From Piezodorus guildinii (Eukaryota; Arthropoda; Insecta; Hemiptera; Pentatomidae), in NCBI GenBank assembly GCA_023052935.1, contig CM041294.1, forward strand, positions 86,103,474 to 86,167,473: DNA of 64,000 nt, in the 5' to 3' direction. Under the pieces are notes generated by a model that saw nothing but the letters and a program-made list of their open reading frames with translations, searched no databases and was not told where the DNA came from. Numbering within the stretch: position 1 is the first letter of the stretch; the number at the start of each line of letters is the position of its first letter. Positions 56,081 through 64,000 of the stretch are shown one piece after another. The position numbers were made by a program, and so were the translations under genes.

Positions 56081-57061
56081 AATATAAGACTGCTTCTTAA
56101 CTAACATATTTTAACTAAATAATTTTCTAAATTATTTATAATCAGCTGTGATGTATTTTACATATCATGGAGACATTAATGTTTGAAAAATAGCTTTGAA
56201 ATTTTTTATATAAGATATCTTTGTAGCTATGATATTTTAGCTAAATAATTTACTATCAGCTGTGATTTCAGATGGCATATATCATGAAATAAATGATCCA
56301 GTATTCACTCATCCATCATCATGACTTAAATTAAATAAGAGAGTTCAGACAGAAATAAATAAAAAACAGATAAATATAGTAAAAAATAAATTAAAGATAA
56401 ATTACGTGATAAGGATACAAATAATAAAATAAATTATGAATTAAAAAAAAAAAAAGTATAAAATGCTAATAATAATAATAGATAAAAAAACTGACCCAGC
56501 AGATTCTGTAAGATTGCCACAACTGAGGTAAACAGTGGAATTAGTTTGGGAAGTGGAGTGATCAAAAAATTGTAAACATTTTTAATGGTTTTTACTGAAA
56601 AATATTATAAAAAAAGATGTCTGAGAAAAATAAAGGTTACAAGTAAAATATGTGTAATTCAATTCGGAAAATAAATGAATTTCACAAATAGAAAGATGTT
56701 AGTCGTTAAAATAGATAATTTTTTTTAATATGTAATAGCAATTATTTGACATTTAGTTCTCAGATTTTCTAATGGGGAATGAAACTTGTTTAACATTTTA
56801 TATGTTACCAAATAACTTAATTTTAAAATTCTAAATAAAATGTTTTTCATGTAAGATAGTTGTAAATATTACAAGAAAAGTGAAAATAATTTCTGTAATG
56901 GAGTCTGTAAATTTTTTTTTTTTTTAAATTATTATTAGCTATGTGTTTTAAATTGTTTAGATTTTTTTTTTTGTTAGAATTTATGAATTTTTTGGGAAAA
57001 ATTAGGTAAAGGTGCTATAAATTTACTTCATAAAACAACTTTTATTTCAGTTTGCATTTAA

Positions 57062-57346
57062 TTGGAGCTCATGGCTGAGTGGCTAGCACACTAAAGGTTG
57101 TGAATTTTAATCCCAATCCCGGAATGACTTTATCAAGCATTTAAAAATATGAATTCACTCACAGCCTCTCCCCTGGGCATGTGAGACTCGTCAGGTTACT
57201 GGTGGCCACTCACAAAATTAGGGGTATGGAGTGATGACCCTACATTATAAAATACCTGGAGAAGCGTGAGTGTAATCTCCCAGATGATTACACTGCAAGG
57301 CCAAAGGCCTACACGGCCTGTCGCGCCACTGGAAGAAGAAGAAAAT
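57062..57346 (+). mobile_element. SINE family B with 25-bp target duplication
   Basis: The head ggagctcatggctgagtggc has an A box, with a weak B box later (ttttaatcccaatccc). The body contains cccctgggcatgtgagactc and ggccaaaggcctacacggcc; the tail is gaagaagaagaaaat. The 25 bases at 57037-57061 (aacttttatttcag...gcatttaa) are repeated at 57347-57371. Confidence 0.9.
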
Positions 57347-58298
57347 AACTTTTATTTCAGTTTGCATTTAACTAATTTTCCATAGAAACTGCTTCATTAT
57401 TCTATAAAAGGCACAGATATAAATAGATTTTTGGCTTTGATTTCATTACCATGGTGACATTACCAACATGCTCTAGACTGGCACTTGCGCAGCAGTCTGT
57501 GTATACCTGTCCACTTTTTCACAATTCCGTGAATGTTATCAGTACAAAAACTTCAATATTTATAATATTTTTATAATCGTTATTTCAGTATTTGATTTAA
57601 TTAAAATCACTTACAAATGAAATTAGTAAATGACATGGTAGGTAATCTATGTCTTATAACTTACCTTTTACTGTATGTATAGTTAATATAATGAATATCT
57701 TGATTATCTTGACACTGAAATACTGATAAATTGTAAATATTATTAAAACATTACTTTGCATGAAAATATTTAAACATACTAAGAAAAATCATGATGATCT
57801 TATCGTCAATATTTAAATCGCACAGAGAATAATTCGAATTACATTGCGGAAATTCAAGATGAACAGAAAATTAAGGTTCGTAAATATTAACACAAGCAAA
57901 AAAGTCAACGACAAAGACAAAAAAAGAGTGGCTAAATTAATTTGTTCACAGATATGGTACAAATGGTAGGTCCATGAAAAAAATAATAACAAAACATGCA
58001 TTCTCAACATAATATACTTTTACTAATGTTCTCTTCTTTCCAATAAAATTCCAGTGCAAATCGAGAATTAAATAGGCTTTCACTTCTATAGGTAGTCCCT
58101 ATGACTGCCTGAATTTAATTTTTTTTTTAACCTTCCTCTGAACATGCCTGAAATATTTTAATCATCTCTTTCTAATGGTTTCATTTACGGGCTCATTGTT
58201 CCAGTAAATTTCTTTGATACTTCTTAATCTGTATTCTCATGCCTTTTATTATACAAATAATTTTATCTATTCTTCTAATAAAGCTATATACTTTGTAG

Positions 58299-58490
58299 GC
58301 GATGACCCAGGAAAGGAGAAGATACGGATTTGTGCTGGAGAGACAGTGCTCGCTGGCCAAACACTACCTCGCCTACCACACAGCCGGCCACTCTCTGTAC
58401 CAAGCTCACCTCGACCAATGGCAGGAGGTTGCTAAGAGCAGGGAGGTCCTTCCACAGTCGGTCGAGAACATGTTCGCCAACAAGTTGACG
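58299..58490 (+). CDS. IRSp53: IRSp53/BAIAP2 homologue, exon 5 of window (end of I-BAR domain)
   Basis: A 192-bp, phase 0-0 exon (64 codons) between ctttgtag and gtaagt. This is the most diagnostic IMD exon: AMTQERRRYGFVLERQCSLA corresponds to the vertebrate ALTEERRRFCFLVEKQC signature. It is followed by an AYH...LYQAHLDQWQE segment and a ...PQSVENMF end matching the close of the domain. The exon is GC-richer than its surroundings. A SINE head (58530-58605) starts 40 bp past the donor. Confidence 0.95.
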
Positions 58491-58529
58491 GTAAGTGGAT
58501 TTTTATTTTATATGAATTATATCACAGTA

Positions 58530-58605
58530 GAAGGAGTGGTGTGGTCTAGTGGATAGAGCACTAGACCACTTTCATACTTTTGGCTATGGCAGGATAATTA
58601 TTTGT
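58530..58605 (+). mobile_element. SINE family C, head only
   Basis: agtggtgtggtctagtggat followed by agagcactaga is the tRNA-like head of the copy at 59474. The body is lost after ~70 bp. Confidence 0.65.
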
Positions 58606-59473
58606 TGTTAATTTATAATTGTAAATTTAGTGAATAATACACAACTTTCTGATAATTCTTCTCTTCCCAACAGACATTTCATCAGAGTTGTTACCCATCA
58701 TCAGGGTTTTATTATTCTTTCAAACGATTAACTTAAATATATTTTGTTCTAAAATTAAACTTATGTACATACATAGGATTTAATTTTTTCATAATATTGG
58801 GTTGTAAAATAAATTTGTTGCATTTTTCAATATTTCAATTTGATCCTCTGTGTGTTTAAAAAATCATATTTACTTGGTCAATAATGTTTACATATTCTAA
58901 AAAATAATTAGTTGAGGTGCTTTTATGCATCATTTTCAACCAAGAGCTTGATCAAAATGGAAAAGAAAAAAAATTCATTTTCGTCATTTAATGATTTCTT
59001 ATCTCCGAAAAAGAAAATCTGCTGCTCAGATAGTTTTCAAAATTTATGTGTGTAAAGTTAAAAACAAAAATTTCACAGCATAGAATTTAACACCAATTGT
59101 AAGGATACAAAAAAAAAATTAACACTACAGCAAATATTAATAAAATTCCATAGTGTCAAATAACAACATAAATTTAATTTTGAAGATGTAGAAATTCCTG
59201 ATAGCTCACAAAATAATAGATATGGAAAAATAGTCAAGGCCATTTACATTACCAAAAAATATAATAGGACAATAAACTACAAAAAACCTGGGTACACATT
59301 GCACAGATATTTTAAATAATGTAAAGTTATAATAATATAACAAAAACAGCTTTAGTAAAAATCAGGAAACAATATAATCATGATATCAATATAGAAACAA
59401 GCCATAGGATTTAAATAGAGCAATTATTTAATAATAAGCATAGAGTACAATGATAGAAGGAGATGGAATGGGA

Positions 59474-59790
59474 GCGGTGTGGTGTGGCCTAGTAGATAGA
59501 TCATTAGGCTACTGTTCACAGGTCTCAGATTCAAATCCCGGCTGAGGCAGAATACTATTTATTATGTTCTTTCAACTGAGGAATGACCCTGAGGTATAGA
59601 GATCTTCCCGGGGTACACCCAGCCTATATAAAGCGGGTACCCAAATTGGGGAAAATAGGTGGCGGCTGAGCATAATTTAGGCCTAGTCTCCTCCTTGCGC
59701 GGTCGTTGGCTATGAAACAGTACGAGTCTCTATATGTTCTAACCCGCGACCTTTCATGAGCTGTAGAGGTGCTGGTTTACAAGGTCTGAA
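59474..59790 (+). mobile_element. SINE family C
   Basis: The head gtgtggtgtggcctagtaga and B box cagattcaaatcccgg are followed by the body ctatataaagcgggtaccca (shared with 53980-54040) and an A-rich tail at 59788-59800. Confidence 0.8.
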
Positions 59791-60184
59791 ATTAAAAAAA
59801 TAATAATACAGTGAGCCTATATGATTTATTAAGTATTGACACATAAAAATATTGCTATAATCATATTAATTAGGAAACATTAATAAAAGACAACTATTAT
59901 AATATTATTTGATCACACCAATGTGAAAAACATATATTGCTTCAAATAATTTAAACATAAATGTATGTTGACTTAATTTATTTTTGTGGTTTTATTTTAG
60001 TCATGAAAATGTGGACAAGACCCCAAAAAGTTGACATCAAATAAAAATATTTAAAAAAAACACAATTTAAACCTCCTCTAGTTAATAGAATAAGAATAGA
60101 AAAAAAATTTATGAAATATTGACTGTTATAAATCCTTTAAATGTATTATTTTGTTTTTATTAATCTTTCTCATTTCAATTATAG

Positions 60185-60395
60185 CAAGTCAGCTTCTGGG
60201 CCGAAGATGGTTCTCCAAAACTGGACGAGGATAGGATTTCCCTGACATCTCAACTGAGGAAAACCAAGTCCGTTGATGCTTCCTGCTTAGATATGAGGGC
60301 TATGGGAGACATGTCAAGTCCTCCATCCCTTCATCCACTCGCCAGGGCTAAATCTGACTTCAATCTTACTTCGTCTACTAATTCTCTTACTCATG
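60185..60395 (+). CDS. IRSp53: IRSp53/BAIAP2 homologue, exon 6 of window (Ser-rich linker)
   Basis: A 211-bp exon entering in phase 0 after ttatag and leaving in phase 1 before gtaatt. It codes for about 70 residues of Ser/Thr/Pro-rich linker between I-BAR and SH3, with basic-Ser patches such as LRKTKSVDAS and ARAKSDFNLTSS that look like kinase or 14-3-3 type sites (inference). In vertebrate IRSp53 this region holds a partial CRIB motif; I cannot recognise one here. Reading past the donor would add a stop after about 30 codons, so the exon call is preferred to the longer ORF. Confidence 0.87.
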
Positions 60396-60925
60396 GTAAT
60401 TACCAATATCATAAAATCAATAATCGGATCATACAACATGGTATAATTGGTTACATTTTTACACGTCATATGAGGCACATTCCATAAAAATGTATACCAG
60501 GTTCATGAAAGAATTAAAATGATGTTCATGTTAAAGTGACGTTTTTTCCATTTCATCAGGGAATACACAATACATTATTAATCATATGAAGGATGAGGTT
60601 ATTCGGGTAGTAGTCAAAAAAGATTATAAGATTGTGAAAAGACTATTTATTAAACAGTGTTTCAACCAATTTGTTAGTCTTCATCAGGGCTGCTTCAGTT
60701 AGGAATAAGAAAAAATTGGTTAATTAAGTTTTTTCACTATTTGCTTATCTTTTTTTTATCACCATCCGAATCACCTCATTCTTCATATTTATCACACGTT
60801 CAACTATTTATATTTAGTCTTCAATTTGGAATGATAGGTAGAGATTTACTATTTTTAAACTTTGGTAGCTTCATTCAAAACATCCCATTATTTGACAGGT
60901 TTAGTTTTTATATAATCTAAGATTA

Positions 60926-61012
60926 TAAGATTTTAGGACTCCCTCCATAATATCGGCAGATTAGCCACAGTAGCATAAAGTAACGTGAAATAAATAAACA
61001 ATAAACAAACTA
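60926..61012 (+). mobile_element. SINE family A, 3' part
   Basis: ttaggactccctccataata, cagattagccacagtagcat and ataaataaacaataaacaaac match the last ~85 bp of family A. Confidence 0.75.
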
Positions 61013-61155
61013 TTGAAAATGAAAACACTGCTTTCTAAAAGGTGCTGTAAGACATTTTTATATAAACTTTATATGCTGGTATATTTGTATTCTTATTGTT
61101 TTGTTTTATCCATAATTGTCATATGTTTTATATAAAGAATACACAAGTCATTTAT

Positions 61156-61989
61156 TTTTTTTTTTATTATTAAGAATACAATACATTTAAGCTGAAAGCT
61201 TATTGTAGGGGAGTCGGCCGTACACAGTAATATACAATTATCTATTAACATCTATGATTGAACAATGAAGAAAAACAAAATAAAATAAAAATAATAATAA
61301 TAAGTAAAACACAACAAATAATCACCATATTATACCTAAATACATAATAACTAATATCGGTTTAATATTTATTCACATCAAAAATTAATAATGTTTATAT
61401 ACACAAATACAATCATATAAATTTCTTCATCCTTTTTATTTTCTTTTTTTTCCCATCCACATTTATTTGTTACTATTATATCTTCTTATCTTTTTAAACA
61501 AATTACTATGTACAAATAGATATTATTTTACTTATCAATGGAATCAATATTTAAAATTGATGACATTTGAAAATCAGTACTTTCAGTTTGATCTATGTAT
61601 TGATTAATATACTGCTGTCGGTAAACCTCATATTACTGGCAGTTTAACTCAAAATGTTCTATGTTTTCATCCTTTCCTGAATCACAATATTAACATTACA
61701 TTGTTAAAGGCAAATTTTTGATGATTTATATATAACTGTGTTTTTCCTTCAAATGACAATCTGATTTGACATATAGCTCTGATTTTGTTAATATTAACAT
61801 TGTAATAATAAGAAGGGTAAACATTTTGGTAAAAAAAAGGTTATAATTTGAATTTATTTTTTTATCAATATCTTTCGAAAGTAGATTGTTTTGAAAAGAA
61901 AAAATTAGATCATTGTCTTTTGTGAAACGAGAACTAGGCCTCCGAAATGCAATCCTACCTTGTAATGATAGGAGCTGACGTCTGGCTTG
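61156..61989 (-). mobile_element. R1-like LINE 3' end, minus strand, with target duplication
   Basis: cacaagtcattta occurs at 61143-61155 and 61990-62002. A T-run follows the left one, so the element is 3'-terminal on the minus strand. The degraded minus-strand coding contains CDSGKDENIEHFELNC and SSILNIDSIDK, parallel to the CILC...H...HC and ILSIDSVDK segments of the LINE at 19389-20273. It belongs to the same LINE family, strongly decayed. Confidence 0.72.
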
Positions 61990-62719
61990 CACAAGTCATT
62001 TAAGAATGCATTTTGAAAATTCTAGTTATTTCTAAAATATGCTAAGTACGTAATTAATTTCATTCTAAAGCATACTGAAATAATTTGTTTCAATAAGGTA
62101 AAAAAACAAGTTATTAGTCTAGAAGAAAAAAAATGATAGAATATTATTGAAAAACAATCACTTAAATCGACTCATTAGCAAATTAATGAATGTCTTTTTC
62201 TTTTTATGTAAATTTCCTTAAGTGAATATAGAATATTTTGAAAAAGATAATTATACTTTGGGAAAAACAAACAAAAATTACCACTTCACAAAGTTATATA
62301 GGCAAAGTTTCATGTTATTTCCTGGTTCATCCCCAAGTCATTTATTCATTTTGCTTTTGGAATTTTATTTTTTTATTTACACTATTTTTTATAAAACACT
62401 TCTTTTTTTCTTAGTCAGAACATTGACGTGTTATCCTTAAATTACTGAATTCTGTAAGAGTAAGATTTTATTCAGTAGGTCTACTGCAAAATAATCAACC
62501 ATTTAAAAACAAAGTGTTAACCAAATTATCAGGCTGGAATTAACTGGCCAAAAAATATTTCATTATATCTATTGCCTATTCTGGTCAATTGTTTCTTTGT
62601 GTTCATCATTGTTTTATATTTTGTGATTTCCTAAGCAGAGATAACTTTCTTTTCAAGTTCTTCAATCAAACCTACCTAATATTTAAATATAGTTATTAAG
62701 TAAATAATCTTTTTTACAG

Positions 62720-62869
62720 AAATGAACACACCAGAAAGAAGACCAAAATCAATGGCGGTGCCAGATACCAGCACCTGGGATACACCATTAGCCAGGGCTC
62801 TTTATGCATATTTGTCTTCTGGAGAAAATCAACTCAGCTTCCTTGAAGGAGATGTTATAGCTCTTATGG
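62720..62869 (+). CDS. IRSp53: IRSp53/BAIAP2 homologue, exon 7 of window (linker and N-terminal SH3)
   Basis: A 150-bp exon with phase 1 at both ends, between ttttacag and gtaaag. It encodes a short linker (PERRPKSMAVPDTS) and the first half of an SH3 domain. ARALYAYLSSGENQLSF is the ALYDY/RT-loop segment and LEGDVIALMG the following strand. The exon splits the SH3 in the n-Src region, and the next exon supplies the conserved Trp. SH3 domains of this family recruit WAVE2, Mena and Eps8 (family knowledge). Confidence 0.94.
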
Positions 62870-63959
62870 GTAAAGAAATGAAATATTGGATTTTAAAACA
62901 TTTAATCTCAAGTCCTGTATCTTTATTTAAAGTATTTCTAAACAAGTTGTTTCTTTACTTGGCTATAGTTAAGTGAATCTATTCTACATTCTGATGTTTC
63001 CAATATTATTGGCGACACTGGGTTGTTGTTATAATAGGTTATATTTTTGTAACATGCATAATAATAACGTACGGAATTTAACTTTTCTTTATAATAATAA
63101 TGACAAGGATACAAACTTAGAATCATGCAATAATTATAGTCCTCCCACTTGTAATATATCTGTTACTAAAAGATGACTTATTTTTAAAACAACTTAGTGT
63201 TACCACTGATTGCGTTCAGTTCTGTATTGAATATATAATCAAGATTATTATGATGTTATCAAAAAACTTTTATTATGATTCTTAAGTGTTTAATGTTTAT
63301 TAACAAAAAATACACTAATAGTCTCCTAGAAATATAAAATATTGCACTTCATTTTATAATGGTTTACCTCCATTTTGAAAATAGTTTTCTGGTTAAAAAT
63401 CTAGAATAGAAAAATTGAACTACTGCTCATTAATTCTTTCTTAATGCATATTTTCAATATGCCCATCTTAAAAAGGAACAAACATTTCATGTGGTAGATA
63501 ATATAATTAGTTTTTGAAGACTGTTTTTGTCCATATATTTGTTCTGAATATTTTTTAATAAAAGCAAAAAAAAAAAAAAAAAGAAAGTAGAGACATTTAA
63601 AGTTTTGCCTACTTTTTATGAAGTTTATTTTATCAGTAATAAGTATGGAATGCTGCCAATAGTTTCTACACTCTATTTTTTCCAGTCATTTAATCATTAG
63701 AAATATTATTTAATAACGTTGAAACTTTCAATAAATAATTATTTTTTTGAAATGTGTTCAGCTAATCCATCATTCAATAAATGGAGTAGTATCTGGATTC
63801 AGTTATTCAACTTTTTATCAAATTGTGTTTGATTAAATGTTTTCATATTAAATAAAATGTTATAGAGCTCATGAAAACTTTGTAGTAATTCAAGTATCTT
63901 GTAATAAAGATTTTACTTACCTAAGAATTTCCACTGATAAAAAAAAAAATTATTCATAG
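62870..63959 (+). other. IRSp53 intron, 1,090 bp
   Basis: The gtaaag donor and ttcatag acceptor delimit it; the split Gly codon reads correctly across the junction. It is AT-rich throughout, with short chance ORFs and no recognisable repeat. Confidence 0.78.
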
Positions 63960-64000
63960 GTGAGAGGAATAAAGGATGGCAGTTTGGTGAAAATCTTAGA
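63960..64000 (+). CDS. IRSp53: IRSp53/BAIAP2 homologue, exon 8 of window (SH3, cut by window end)
   Basis: After a ttcatag acceptor the sequence continues the SH3 domain in phase: the split Gly codon is followed by ERNKGWQFGENLR. The GW and FGE residues match the SH3 n-Src loop/strand (vertebrate GWHYGES). The exon runs off the window, so its end, the rest of SH3 and the C-terminal tail are not visible. Confidence 0.9.
   Translation, partial: MRGIKDGSLVKIL

Larger units (their letters stand above)
55257..58298 (+). other. IRSp53 intron, 3,042 bp
   Basis: The gtaagt donor and ttgtag acceptor delimit it. It contains a family X copy (55640-56080) and a SINE-B (57062-57346). The stretches 55257-55640, 56080-57036 and 57372-58298 are AT-rich with nothing recognisable. 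Confidence 0.75.
58491..60184 (+). other. IRSp53 intron, 1,694 bp
   Basis: The gtaagt donor and attatag acceptor delimit it. It contains a SINE-C head (58530-58605), a family Y piece (58970-59060) and a SINE-C copy (59474-59790). The rest (58606-58970, 59060-59470, 59790-60184) is AT-rich without visible genes. Confidence 0.75.
60396..62719 (+). other. IRSp53 intron, 2,324 bp
   Basis: The gtaatt donor and ttttacag acceptor delimit it. It contains a SINE-A tail (60926-61012) and a minus-strand LINE end (61156-61989). The stretches 60396-60925 and 61990-62719 show nothing recognisable. Confidence 0.75.

Overview
The window is AT-rich nuclear DNA from an animal, almost certainly an insect. It carries a spliced host gene with consensus GT-AG introns. 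The repeat load includes errantivirus-type LTR elements with env, Jockey- and RTE-like LINEs, tRNA-derived SINEs, mariner and Helitron remnants and long TA microsatellites. The sequence does not fix the species or order. Nothing suggests a prokaryote.

Host gene: one gene on the + strand spans the window and leaves it at both ends. Eight exons (15895-15956, 31946-32017, 48352-48489, 55191-55256, 58299-58490, 60185-60395, 62720-62869, 63960-64000) join in one frame into about 310 residues. They encode most of an I-BAR (IMD) domain, a Ser-rich linker and the start of an SH3 domain, which is the IRSp53/BAIAP2 architecture (membrane curvature and actin bundling downstream of Rac/Cdc42). The first IMD exons lie upstream and the rest of SH3 downstream. 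The introns reach 16 kb, and everything else in the window is intronic.

Layout: 1-15894 is intron with a foldback-type element (1241-4920), a gag-only LTR element nested in a Jockey LINE and itself hit by another LINE (6990-11060), and a ~185-bp tandem repeat just before the first exon. 15957-31945 is intron with Jockey, RTE and R1-like LINE pieces, a Helitron helicase remnant, a mariner remnant and a ~0.8-1 kb tandem duplication. 32018-48351 holds a complete 7.5-kb errantivirus (32633-40117) with identical LTRs, gag, pol (PR-RT-RNase H), a separate integrase frame and env. It also holds a 534-bp TIR element inside a SINE and a recent RTE LINE. 48490-63959 holds shorter introns with SINEs (several with clean target-site duplications), repeated copies of an unclassified AT-rich family and one R1-like LINE end.

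Main points of interest: (1) the foldback element with 112-bp tandem units, unequal arms and a small central ORF; (2) the young errantivirus, with a T-TTT-TTA gag-pol slip site, an Asn at the exact DD35E glutamate position of integrase and a break between RNase H and integrase; (3) several nested insertions whose target-site duplications, or a paralogous empty site, can be read directly and which give the order of events.
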